From Embiotoca jacksoni (Eukaryota > Chordata > Actinopteri > Embiotocidae): a stretch of DNA of 64,000 nt. The stretch lies in assembly GCA_022577435.1 (NCBI GenBank), contig JAKOON010000012.1:13014085-13078084 (forward strand), given 5' to 3'. Position numbers and translations under genes: made by a program. Within the stretch, counting starts at the first letter, position 1. Every line of letters begins with the position of its first letter. Shown in pieces: positions 34,601-48,500 of this stretch. The notes under the pieces are model-generated. The model saw only the letters and a list, made by a program, of their open reading frames with translations. It was not told where the DNA came from and did no database searches.

Positions 34601-37452
34601 GCTTCTTCCCCAGCACAATGATGGAGTCAGTTGGATCAGAGCCCATTGAAAGGAAGCAGATGAGAGGTGTTCGCGGGTCTGATTCCTCCCACATCTTCTC
34701 TAAGTCTAGAATCACCCCTTCAGTGTACTTGTCCCCCATTGCATCCATTATGTATTTACGAGCCTAGAGGAGAGACATGGAATAAAATAGGGCACAGTAG
34801 ATGTGTTTGTGTGCTGCTTCATAATGCAAAATGAAAAAACACTGTAAAAGTAAATATTGGAATAAATCAAGTTTCTGTAAGGCTGAGAACTGAGGGAATG
34901 GTTCAAAAAACATGTTTTTTTATTGGCTTACTCTTTTCAGCCAACAGTAAAGACTGAGGTCAGACAAGGACAACTGCTGGACTGTGGATGCAACAAAATA
35001 TATTCCACCCGAGGCTTTCAATGGTCCAAAAAACTACCCATCAGTAAGAAGTGAATGTTCATTGGCTATTGTAGATATTCAGCCTCAGTAAGCTTCAGAG
35101 TGAAATCTGTTTTACTAAATGTCTTCCATATTTTTCTTCAAGGAGAGCTTTGACCGAGGGCAATGTTACCGTAGATGGAGATTTTTTTCCTGGTCTATAA
35201 TGTTGGAGATGCTTTATAAAACAACTGAGGAAACTGCACTAACTCTACTTAGACAGTTTGTTATAAATAGGTGAATACATGAATTGTGATTCAGCTGATT
35301 AGATAAACAAGTGTTGGTTTTAAGCCATCGAATCCTTGTATCTGAATATTGTAATCATACAAAAACTTGTTTCACTCCAGAGGTCGCTGAACCAGAACCA
35401 GACTGTGTCTGTTATTAGAACACAACTTGATGCTGTTTTTCCACTGCTACTCAGCGTGCCAAATTCAATGAAGAGGCCACCGAGCACCAACACTAAAATG
35501 GGCATGCCATTTGTTGTGCTTCAGATCAGATATGGTACAGTTGCAAATGAGAATGTTCAACAACACCAGGGTTTGCTGACTCATGGTGAGGCTGCAATTT
35601 ACTTTCCCTCACATAGTGTAATGTTTGAAGCCCATTTAGATTCCCATGTGAAAACATATTTTGTCCCATGTTATCATATGTTGCAACATGTGGTAAACAT
35701 GTGTTATCAAATGTGTCCCATTTGTAAAACCTGGGAAACTCGTATGTTTTTTTCTGGAAGGTTTTTAATATGTAGTTTGATTAGGCCGAGGTAAAAATAG
35801 TTTTTCAGATTTCAGTCTGACCTGATGGTGAGGACAAGGAGACTTAATGTGTTTCAAAATTCTCCCAAGTGTCTGCTATCCACAGAGTCTGAGGTTGTTC
35901 ATTCAGCCTTACAGATACTGAGTGAATTTGGGGATGTTTTTAGTGTAGTGGCTTAAGGGGTTAACCTGCGCGATGGTTCTATCAGGACACCAGCAGCGTA
36001 TGAGGAGCAGCCGTCTGAAACGGTCCAGAGCCTGGTCATAGGAGTTGGGCACCACCTCCTCCTCCGGGGCCTCCTTATCAAACCAGGACTTCCACTGCTT
36101 CTCGTTACGACTTATCTGGAAGAAAAGTGTAAACAGCTCTGACACAGGAACTCAGATAAAAACAGCAAACCTTTCAGTGCATCACATGATGTCAAATCTG
36201 GACCAAGAAAGAAGAATGTAGAAAAAACTTCAATACAGCCAACAATAAAAATACATTTGGACCCAGATTGATGGCCAATGTGTCATTCGAATTAAATCTA
36301 TCATGAGCAAAAAAGAGAAAAGCAAGGATCAAATGTACCCTATGTTTCTGGTAAATATCAAAATGTATTCACTCTGTACGCCTCAAATTGTCCAAATTGT
36401 CCTAATGTGCTGAAGGACCATGATGAACATGTCCCTTTCTGTACTTGCAAAACATGTTATGAGGCTGCTTATTACTATTTGTGTCACGTCTTCTCTTGAA
36501 ACAGTTTCCAAATTTGTTTCCGAATAGTGAACAGGAAACTGTAAACAAAAGTAAACATAAATGCTTCATGATACAAACAATGTCTTATATGTCAATGCAC
36601 TGACATATAGTTTAAGTCTTAAATATGGTAAGACTCAGCTCAGACTGACACATCGTTTAACACATTAAGCAACTCAGATAATTGTACAGTTAGAATAACA
36701 TCAGGTCCTAAACTGGCAGTGTGGTATGAAGCGCTGTCTGTAAAGCAGTTCATATTGAATGAATATAAACACCACGATGTGATGTGAATGTGTGGCAGCA
36801 TAACATATGCCAATATACTGTGTACGTCACATAGCCTTTTAATCACTGTGTTTACATGCAGAGGTAACCAGATTAGTGGGGGAAATCAAAGTAACATATT
36901 TACATCACACTCATGACAATAACCTTTCAGCACATGTATTGTCTGTCTACTGTGTCTCTAATCTTTCTCCTGCAGAAATATAGCTGTATTGACCAGGTTT
37001 ATCTCAATCCTTTACTTAATAAACTAGGCTTTATTACAGACAGCTTACACTTTCTTCAGTGAGTCTAAAATATATGATATCTATATTATAATACAGCTTA
37101 CAGCTCAGATAATGACGTTGAATGATTATATGTGTCATTTTGACACCCAGCGTTTCCTTTAATGAGTATTTAAGTGAAGCAACTACCTGCTTTATGTTCA
37201 TATAGTTGAATAGCTGCTTGTTTTTGTCTGTTTGCCACTGAGGAGCTCCACTTAAGAATCTGAGAGGTTAATGCTCTGTTCAAGAGCACATTAACGTGAG
37301 AGTGTGCTACATTCAAGTCAGACATCTGAAACCCTGCCATCCCGTCCTCACCTTGTTCTTTTTGGAAGACTGACTCTATTAAACAAAGAACGGTTAATCC
37401 ACCTATCCCTGGTAATCATGCACACAAAAATACATGTGTATCTGGATGTGCA

Positions 37453-37499
<47 letters not shown>

Positions 37500-37670
37500 T
37501 TGTCGTGTCTGTAAGTGTACACATGCTCAGCCAAATGTAATTGATTGGAAGTTTCTTCAAACTAAGCTCATTTCACAGAGCACTGACTTTTTCCCTCCAT
37601 GGGAGCCACCAGGCTGTCAGTCACCCGAGGGTGTGTGTGTGTGTTTTTGTGTGAGTGACAGTCCATCATG

Positions 37671-37742
<72 letters not shown>

Positions 37743-37964
37743 AGAGAAGAGAGAAATGAAGTGAGTCATGATGAGACTGATATTGCCATGCTTACTAGAG
37801 CAAAGGAGAGCTGTGAAAAGTATTTAATAAGCACCTGGAGACTGCTGTCTGTGTCTGTGTAGGTGTATGTGTGTGCGCTAACACACTTTGCTGCTAGTAG
37901 ATACAAGTCCATGTGGGTAAAGGTATCATACACCTGTCAAGGCTGGCCTAAATTGATCGAGCTG

Positions 37965-38043
<79 letters not shown>

Positions 38044-41000
38044 ACTCCACCTGATCCAGGATATCAGAGAACTGCCACAGTTTGCTGAGCTCTACGAGGT
38101 TGAGCCAGGTCATGTCGAGGATCCATTTAGCCGGTTTCTGGGGGCAAGCCTTCAGGTCCAGAGAAGCACCTCCTGGACGATACAAACACAAACACTTACT
38201 GTAAACAAACACACACCTGCATGTGAATGTACACATAAACAGGCAGACCCAAAATGAAAAAAAAGATTTTTGCACAAAAGAATATTTTAAAATACAAAAA
38301 CACATCATGATAAATGTTTCACAAACATGCAAACTTGTAAACACAATCTTCAAAATCATTCACAGAATATTGTGACTCCATGATCAGGAGGTCGGCGCTG
38401 ACAGATGGTGAAGCTGCATGCGTGAAGCAGACTGTGTCTGTTCGGTTTTGCCATTGCCTTTGTTGGCTTTTATTCCTGCAGTGAGGAGCAACCCCCCCAT
38501 CTCTGACTCATGGACCTGCTGCAGTGCCAATATGCTAATAAGTGTGTAAACCCTGTGATGAGCATTCAGAGACATCCACACTGCAAAGTAAATAATGAAT
38601 ACAGAAAACAGAAAGAGCCTCAATCTAACTTCATCAACAGACCTGGAGGCTAAGAGTGACAGCCGTACAACAACATTTGTAACTTCTCTTTGTTTTGTGT
38701 TGAGATTTGAATTCAGTAAAAAGGTATCTGCTACTGTATGATGTGCAGACAGTCTTTGTTCGGTTAAAAGGTCAAAATCATAACTAATACTGTAAATATT
38801 CCAGGTACTGACACAACAAAGTGATACCAGAAGATAAGATGTAACAGACTGGCACACAAAACCATGACATATCTGGAAACTTTTGCTTTTCCAAATATTA
38901 CAGCTGACTTTACAGTCACTCCAGTCTTCAGCAAACACTGAAGTCTGAAATATAAAATCTTTGATTTTGTTACAGTGTTTGATAACTTCCTAAAATTCAA
39001 AACATGTCTTCATGGCTCAGTGTAGATGTTTTGAAATTCCCCACTTCACATCCAAGCACTTAAGAGGAAGATTTAAGGGAACTTTTTGGTTAGATTACAG
39101 AGTGAGGCTGTTCATCTTAAAAGAACATTACAACTGTGTTTGCATTTGACCAAGTAGACTTTCCAAGCATAATGTTTTTTGAAAATCTTTTTCCTTCTCT
39201 GTGGGCGTTCAATAAGTCCATTTATTGTATTTTATTAAAGTATGGAAATTAACCTGTTGTGTGTGCTAATTCATCACAATAAACATGATACATTTGACCT
39301 GGTTTTACTTCTTGGTGTATATATTTTTGTATTTGATAAAAGTTTTAATTTAATTTAATTTATAATAAATATAGTTGCTCTATTTCGATATTTTATAATT
39401 AATTTTGTGTGAATTTTATTGATTTATTTGACTATATATTTATATATTTAATTATACTACTTCTATTTTATTCATACATGGGGGGTGTTGTTTTATATTG
39501 TTCTTATTGTAAAGCACTTTGCGTTGCAAGGGATTTGTATGAAAAGTGCTCCACAAATAAAGTCTGATTGATTGATGGATTTCATTTAATATAAAGATCA
39601 TATTCTATTTCTTTATGATTACAATAATTAATTAAATTAATATTTTCATACATCTGCATGCTGATTTACAGGTTTGACATTCTGGCACCATAATTCATGA
39701 CCATGATGAAGCTCTAAAAGTCCCACATTGTGGATGTTTGAGTGCATCCAACTATAACAAAAGAAAAGCAATCCATGCTGTTACGTGCACAAGTAAACAA
39801 GACAACAAATAAAACCTTCCATGTTCACGTGTGCCTCTGACCTTTAATGAACGTGAGAAACTCCTCGTGTTTGACCCTGCTGCTCTGCATGTCGATCTTC
39901 AGCGTCAACAACAAAGTGAAGAGGAACTTGTGTTCTTCGTAGAGCCCGCGCGCTGCGTACTTATACACCTCAAAGGTCATGAACTCTATGATGTTGGCGA
40001 TCCGTTTGCTGGTGATGGGGCTTTTGGAGGACCTGTTTAGGTTGCACATCACAGCACACATCAAAGTTCAGTCAGTTTGCAGCTCCTGCTATAATGCCAC
40101 AAAATTATAGTTAACAGTAATAGTGACAGTTTCTCCATAATCAAATACAGACTACAGATCACAGTAGGATCAGAACACACTCATGCGTGAACAGTGTGAA
40201 CTGTGAGGCTCAGGCTGTCTGCGACATTTGGTAACAATGAATTATGTAAAAGATTCCTGTAGCTGTTGAGAGTACTGGAGTGATTTGAAAGAAAAATGTA
40301 TGCTCTTCTACTTGAGCTTGCAATTATTTGTCACTTTATTTCACTTTGCATGATGCATAAACAACACAGAACAAACAAAGCGCTATGTCCATAAACAGTT
40401 CACGATTCCGTGTCCAACCTGTAGTTTTAAAGTGACTCAGTAGCTTCTACCTTTAACATAACAAGCTGAAAATAATATATTTTCGTTAATTAAAGGATCT
40501 GATCTCTCCATCCTGATACATTCATTCTTAACTCAATCCAAATGAATATATATCCCACACACGTACCATAGACAGCAACAATGAAGTATGAGATAAATGA
40601 ACAGAAAAACAGTTTGAGACCATGATAAAACAGACATTTATGATGAGGATTCGACTGTTATTGACTAATTTGTTTGTTGTATTCGAGAAGCTGAGCTATA
40701 TATAAGAAATGGACACAATAAAAATGAACACCTGTTACATTTAAAGCAATTAAATCCAGTGGCCAGCAACTAAAACTACTTTTATAAGTTTAAACAGCTT
40801 TATTGTGATGCTACTCTACCATTTTTAGGATTTCAACAATATTCAGGAGTCATCACCTCCACATCACCCTGAACAACGGTCATGTATGTAGACAACACAA
40901 ACAACAAAATAATTCCTCATTCGGGAAGCAAAGAGCACAAAGCTTCTTTTTGTTACAAAGGCATAATAATGAGAAGTAAATAGTAATTGTAAGTTAGCAC

Positions 41001-44000
41001 CAAAAAATGTATACCTAGACATCTTGGCAATTACATGCAATTTGATTTTCCACTTTGTATTTTTTAATCATACTGTTCCAATGTGCTCTGTGTACAATTC
41101 TAACATTTGGTAAAACATAACATAAGGAGCATCACTTCCCTGCTGTAGTTACTGTGTTGAAATGTGGACCAAGTAGAAAAACAGCAGACAAATAAGGTAG
41201 GATGAAGGTGTTGGGGTACAGATAGGAAATGTCTGGCTTTAATACACATTAATATAATTTTGCCCTTTCTGAAAATCTGTGTTTTGGGAAAAGTTAATAT
41301 AGCATCATGGATGTCTGCATCCTAATCAGATTCAGTCGCCTAGAAAGTGCAACTAACGATGCCGAAAACAAAAACAAATCCTTGTCTGAGAGTGGGAAAA
41401 ACACAATGAGAGGAGAAACACTCATGGGCCAGCTGCAAAGGATCCCTCGCTATGGGCATAAACATGTTTCAACCAACACAAGTGTCACAATAAAAATGAA
41501 TTTCATTTTCGGGATAAACTACGTCTTTAAAGGGCAAACCGATTCATTATAGAGAGCAGAAAATTATAAATGCCAGAGGATTCTCACCTTGCCAGAGAAA
41601 GGTCAAAGAGGCCCAGGAACTGTCTCAGAGAGGTCTGATACATGACGTTCACCATGCTCATCTCTGTGATCAGGAAGTACAGGATGCTGCCCCTTGTGGC
41701 CACTGAAAACACACACAAACACACGGGCACAAAATGTGCAAAACAAGCTAGACTGTGAAGGAATAACTTTCTGAATATTGTGTCTGTTGACTGTTTCCTC
41801 TTTTCATGAATTAAATCAATGTTTCTTTGCACAAAGGCCTCAAGCGCGCCCACCGAGTATAAAATTCATGATGATGAAGTGAATCAAAATATCTGTTATC
41901 AGTTTAACACAGATTGACACATGATGGTCACTGCTTGACCTGAATTACTCAAATTACTGAATTACCAAAACTACAACCAACAGTGACGTCACCGTCTTGC
42001 GAGTTCAGAGCAGTTTGGAGCCAGAAATGACCATATTTGGACGATCTGAGGGGAGCAAGTGGTGGATCTGACTCAATCTGATTGGAAATCCTGCACCACC
42101 GGCCTGTCAATCAAACAGACACACTCCCAAAAACACATCTTTTTGAGGCCTATTTTCTTATTAATGATGGGATTATTTTCAGATGGACAGCCAGAAAACA
42201 AGTAAGAAAGAGGGACTTTTGCTTACAACACCATAAAACTTGTAAAAAAAAATGTATTGTCGCTTTTATTTAATGAGAGGAATTAAATGGGAGTCTATGG
42301 AGCCAGAGGCTTTTTAGAGCCGACCCCTAGGGGCCCTTGGTGGTATTGCAGTTTAAGGCAGTTCTGTATTGGCCTCATTTTTCAGACCCAGAAGCTACTG
42401 CCACATTTATTTACAGTCAATGGATTGTTGACTTACATCTGGCAGACACACTGTGACCGACCAGAGTAAATAACCAAAACAGTGTAAGTTGTGTCTTTGA
42501 GGCGGCTGTTACCTGGTCGGTACTCCTCTCTGGCTGCATTGATCTGGATCTCGGTCTCGGCAGCAATCAAAAGTTTCTGAGTGACCTCCTCAGCTGTGCG
42601 CTTTGTGTTGCTAAGAACGAGAATCAGACTCTCATCATCCACCAGTGAACCCTACAAAAACATATTTATAAGAGAAAGTTAGAAAAACAATGAAAATGGA
42701 AACATAACTTTGGTAATTGAATTCAGAATTAAAGATAAAACTGAAAAATATTTATATTTTTTCTATGATTCTTGCACTGGGTGAACTCAATTTTGTGCAA
42801 CTTTCATTGTGAAACAAACTTGTTAGTCAACATTTAGATGTAATCCAGATGAGCATATTTTCCAGCATAGACTGTATCACCAGTCCATTTTTCATACTTT
42901 TATCAAGCAAGAAAGCACAAAGAATGAGACAAACTGCTTTTACAAATTAAAAGATAAGAAGAATTTATAGAACTTGGTCCCGACACTGCTCCAGTTTACA
43001 CACTAAGAAATGTCACATGCCCATTTCCCTAATTCAGTTGGAGGCAATGCTGTTTTTCATTTCTAAATTTCTATGTCTAAATGATGTTTAAAATACATCA
43101 TAATTTAAAGATGTATTTCTTGCCTGTGTGCTGGTCAGTCGGTAGAGCAGGTTGTCCTCCAGTTCCTTCATCTTTCTCTTGTTAGATGTCACATCTTCCA
43201 AGAGGTTTGTCCTCTCCTTCTCCAATTCCTGGTTACACACACACACACACACACACACATGCGCGCACACACACACACACACACACGCACACACACGCAC
43301 ACACACGCACACACACACACACACATGCACACACGCACACACACGCACACGCGCACACACACACACACACACACACACGCATGCACGCACACACACACAC
43401 ACACACACACACATGCACACACACACACACACACACACACACGTACATATAGGTTATAAAGCTGCAGGTCAGCTGCGGGTCATTAAAATCGAAAGGTTTT
43501 TCACCTGTGGAGCAAGAATTTGACCAGTAAGATAAAGGCATTTTAGATTGTGACATACTGTAAGTTAACATTCAGGCCTGAGAGTGGCCAACATGATAGT
43601 AAAGCACTTGTAGGACTTATCTTGTCATCCGAACCAAATGACGGTTTGGTCATTAGTGGCTGTGGCTATTTTAACCCTGTAAATGGCAGCGTCTTTAATA
43701 TGACGGTGAGAGTCATATTAAACACGCTGCCATTTACAGGGTTAAAATAATTTGATTAAAAAGTTACCACTTCTGTCACGCTGACAGGTGGATTTTAAAC
43801 CAATCACAATGCTACTACAATTCAGATGAAAGGCTTTCATAAAGCAGTTTTTTTTTCTGAGGTTTTAGGATAAATGCTCTTCTTATTCATATTTAAAAAA
43901 ATAAAAAAAATAAAATCTTTAATAACAGGCAAATATGATTTTCACAGTGCCTTAAAGCCTGACACTTCAGCCTTTTGATAACACCACACAGTAACAGCGC

Positions 44001-45496
44001 CATGCCCTGAATGTAAGTGAATACATTACATGAATTAAATGGGCTTTACAGAGAAAATAAATATTGTCAAGACAGCAGAGTGTGGTTATAAACTGAGACA
44101 TAAAGTGAAAGTAAATGACTCAACAATGATGTTGAGCTCATGAAAGCAGCAGGTTTTATTGCTGAGAAAGTAGCTTCAGCTCCCATTATGATTAAATCCA
44201 TATTTAGTACACAGATAAGAAGCTACTCCTCTCATCTGGCATAAATCTTTCATTCTATGATCAGCCATTACCAGGGAGAAAATTGCTTCTCTGCAGTCTT
44301 TTCAGAGTGACAATCAATGCGTCCTCTGCATTGGTGCATTTATAATGCACTATTGTATGAGTATGAATGAGTCAAGTCACTGACGCTTTAGATGTGTGTG
44401 TCTTTGTGTGTGTATCTGCTATTGATGCATGTGAAGACTATTTCTGGGTGACTGGTTGTTTCTTCACACTGTCTGTGTCTAAGAGCATAATGATTGCCAT
44501 GTTCTATATTCACAGGGCGATAATGACCTCCGAGTTATATTGTCACAGTTTGTGCTCGCTAGAGAGAGAAAATTAGGTACACAGTGGGGCGGCTGCATTT
44601 AAATGGTCTCCAAGAGCTTTTCGAGGGACAAGAAGGATCTACACAAATAGCATTAAGTCAGTGGTACATCCTTTGTGTGGGAACATACTGGGACTCAAAC
44701 TAATTAGCAATGATATAATAGAACATTATAACTTAATTTAAATAAGTCCCTAAATTATGTATACAGTGGCCACCATTTTGTTTGAGCATACCTGCTTCTC
44801 AGTGAGGATGACTCTGCCCAGCAGCTGGTCCTCCAAGCCTCTCATAGTGACAGTGAAGTCAATGATGGAGGAGCGAGCACTGATTTCGGGAGTGTAAGCC
44901 GGGTTAGGCAGTTTAGTGGTCATATATAGACGAAAGCCCTTCATCACATCCACCTCTTTGTCACCAACTTTCACCTGCAAAAGGAAGGCATTTTCATTAT
45001 CAGTTAGAATATCAACTATCCACACAATACCAGCATGAAGAGCATCACAAAATACCTACACACATGCATATGTATCACAAATACATGTTATTTATCTTGA
45101 TTATTCAGCCAAATCTCCCCTAAACCACTTCAAGACAACAACTCCAGGACTTATTTGTTATGAACTAAAGAAACAACACGACAGACATGATAAACACTTT
45201 GCAGGACAAGCTGCTCAGAAACATTTCCTGTCTATATGGTACAAGTGTGTGCATGTGCATGGATGTGTGCCTACATTTGCCCTGATCAGCAGTTAATTAC
45301 TCGTGGCAGTATAACTTCTAATTATCCATCTGCTGGTTTTTCCCTGGAGCCGTCGACACCTTCACTTCCTCCTCACACCAGGATATTAATAGAAACTAAA
45401 GCTTTTCAGGGAGCGGTAGGAGGGAGACACACACCTCTAATCGGGTTATTAAGTAGGCAAGAGACTTTTGTCTGTGCTTACTTGCAATAACCACAT

Positions 45497-45592
<96 letters not shown>

Positions 45593-48500
45593 GTATTTTT
45601 TTGTTTGATGCATGTGTGTGAGTGAGAGGGGAAGCAGCTGCAGTGTCAGCTGTTGACTATCCAGCATCAGCCACAGCCAGAAGTTAACAGGCGATAATGA
45701 GAAACAGAAAAAATGCCTTTATTTGAAAAAAAAATCTAATAAGATTACCAGACTTATCACAGTGTGAGTATGTATGCTGTCTGAGCTTTCCAACCTGTGT
45801 CGTACAGTTGGGACACTTGGCATGGCTTGGAGGTGCTGGCACGCTCCCATCATGCCTCTCACAAGCACTCAAAACACACCTGTCCGCATTTCAAACTCTT
45901 CTAACTAACGGATAAAGAAATCCGGTACACGAGAGTCTCAGTCGGTTTGTTTTGCCATTTTACCTTGTAAGTGGAGCCAGTTTTGATGAAGTTTTTCTCG
46001 AGGATGTTGTCAAGCGCGGGGTCCAACTCCTCCCCGACATCCTCAATCAAAAGGGGGCGTCCAAGAGACAAACTGTCCTCGAGGTGGTTCTTGAAGTACT
46101 TATGGTTCAGTGAGGTGATCTGAGATCAGAAAAGTGAACATGTTTAAAAATGCTAACTGTGTGATTTCAATATGTACGGGGGTCAGAAGCTGATGATAAA
46201 TTGGCAAGTCAATCACCCATCTATGAAACAGAGAGGGGAGTGCATCTGATTCTGTCAAATAAGGGAGACGTGTTTGGTTTCTCTGTCATTCTCTCAAAGC
46301 TACGTAGGCCAACCTCTGTCTGGGGACTGTGACTACTCAAGCTAATAATACACCAGTTTTAAAGCGAGCCATTTTTAGAAAACCTTATGAAAATAAATCC
46401 AGTAGGTCTGATGATGTAATTTGTAGAAAAGGTTGAAACCTACGGGAAATGCATCTTCAGGATACTCATAATAGGATTGCAGAATGCATTCTCTCAGCTC
46501 AGAGATTGCCCCTAATTGAGCCAGTGACCTTGGCTGAGCTTATTACGCCTGCAGGGTTTTACACTTCTTTTTCCAGTATGCTGTGCAACTTGGTCAATGG
46601 AAATGGAAGGGCAAACAGAATGCTGCGGAATCTGAGAAACTCTGACTATTATTACTATCAAGCAATGTAAAGATTTTAGAGACCACTAACAATCAGAACT
46701 GACATGGAGGATTCAGAAAAATTAAAGAAATCCTTTATATTGTAAAGAGATATGTAACTCAGAAAAAGAAGCATAAAACACACTGATATTGAAATATGGA
46801 CCTAGGGTGGGGATAGTTTTGGTAAAAAGTTAATGGAAAGTACTCATCAAACCAACACAGTTGAAAAAATGCCGAACCTGCAGTTCACTCCTGGCCTCTT
46901 TGTTTTTGATCCACATTTTTCCCTGTGTCTGTGGGTCAATAAGGAGGGGGAAGCGAGCCGCTTTGGTCACAATGATGCCGTTGTGGATGGACAGGTCATC
47001 ATTGGGGAGCCCCTGTAAGACAGAAGATGAATGATGGGTGAGGCTCAATCCTAAGTAATTAACATCAACATAAATCACTTCTTTTTATTTCAAGTATTCA
47101 AATCAACCGGCAACCAACAGTGAAGCCTATGCCGTTGTAAAGCCTTGAGTTGCATATATGGATGAGCTGAGCAGCAGTGGATCTGACTCAGTCTGATTGG
47201 GAACCCAAGGAAACTATGCCCCGCCCACCAACAGCTGAAACCTGTCTGCACCACAGGCCTGTCAATCAAACAGACACTACCCCAGAAACATTTTTTTTTT
47301 AGGGCTAATTTCAAATTAATGAGGGGATTATTTTCAGATGGACTGCGAGTAAACAATATAAAAAAAACAGTGACTTTAGCAAATAACACCAAAATGACAA
47401 GTGGAAAATGTATTGATTTTGTATTTCATGAGAGATGTTGAAAGGGAGTCTATGGAGCCAGAGCCTTTTTAGAGCCAACACCTAGTGGCCCTCCGTGGTA
47501 TTGGAGTTTTACACACTTCCGCATCGGCCTCCTTTTTCAGACCTGGAAGCTGCTTTTATTTACAGTATATGATTGTAATTCATTTAACTTCACTGTCGAG
47601 TATGTGATTTAGTCATGGCAAACATCCAAATAATAGATACATTTATGCTACAAAGAAGGAAGCTGATTATCAATACTTAAGTACCTATCACAGTCTTTAA
47701 CTGCAGTCTTCCAGGTACAATAGATCAACTAGATTAACATTTTACAGTACAGAGTTATCACATACTGTATATTCTACATCAATAAGCACTAAAAAGGCTC
47801 TTTGGTAGCAGTAAACTAAATGGATCACTGACCTGTAGGTTCCACTCACTAACAGTGGGCGCATCAATGAGCAGCTCGGTCACATTGAGGTTGTTGCCAA
47901 ATGGGATGCAGCGCTGCTTCAACTCTCGCTGCCAGTCACTCAGGAGCAGATTACGAAACTCCTGATTAAATGGTCCGGAGTAAGAAAGGAACGCTGTGGC
48001 CAGCAGAACATCACCTGGATCGGGACGACACAGGTGTTGTTATGAGGTCACACTTAAATACTGGTGAAGTCTCAGCACAATCAGATGAAGCAAGTCCGTA
48101 TTAGGAATTAATTGTCCAGTCAAACAGTAATATTTTCACCACAATGCTGATAATTGAAGGATTAGCATGTGTTTTTGAAATGATGCCTTTAGGCTAGTTC
48201 TCCAAGTGTAACTTTATTTGCTAATCACCCAACCAAACCTCAATACTATGAATGATAGAGCATTAATTAGTACATCTCTCTGCTGCCATGGTTACATTTT
48301 GAAAGCTTTATGATACCCACCCACAAGACGCTTGGTTAGGGCAGCAAACTCTTTGCTCTGTTCCGTCCATCTCTCCTTCTCGCCAGCGAGACCGCTGATG
48401 AGGCTGGATGCTGTCTGCATCTTGTGTCTGCAGCGTTCAGCATCCTCCAGCAGTGCCTGATGGGAGAGGGCCCGGAAAACAGGTCAGTAGGTTGATGTGT

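Larger units (their letters stand above)
36116..38050 (-). other. dnah5 intron with three long dinucleotide arrays
   Basis: A 1.9-kb intron. In transcript order it has CA (38042-37968), CA (37739-37672) and GU (37497-37451) arrays, so complementary repeats occur within one intron. The remainder is unrecognised. Confidence 0.6.
43229..44791 (-). other. dnah5 intron with TG-tract acceptor and inverted repeat
   Basis: A 1.6-kb intron. It contains the complex CA/TG array, a near-perfect inverted repeat at 43667-43749, and otherwise AT-rich unrecognised sequence. Confidence 0.55.

Noticed and set aside
35336..35794. 152-codon plus-strand open frame
   Set aside because: Antisense in a dnah5 intron, low complexity composition, no family resemblance seen.
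43152..43523. Long open frames of His/Thr or Cys/Val repeats on both strands
   Set aside because: They are translations of the CA/GT microsatellite; the same holds near 27300, 29450, 31450, 37500, 37950 and 45500.
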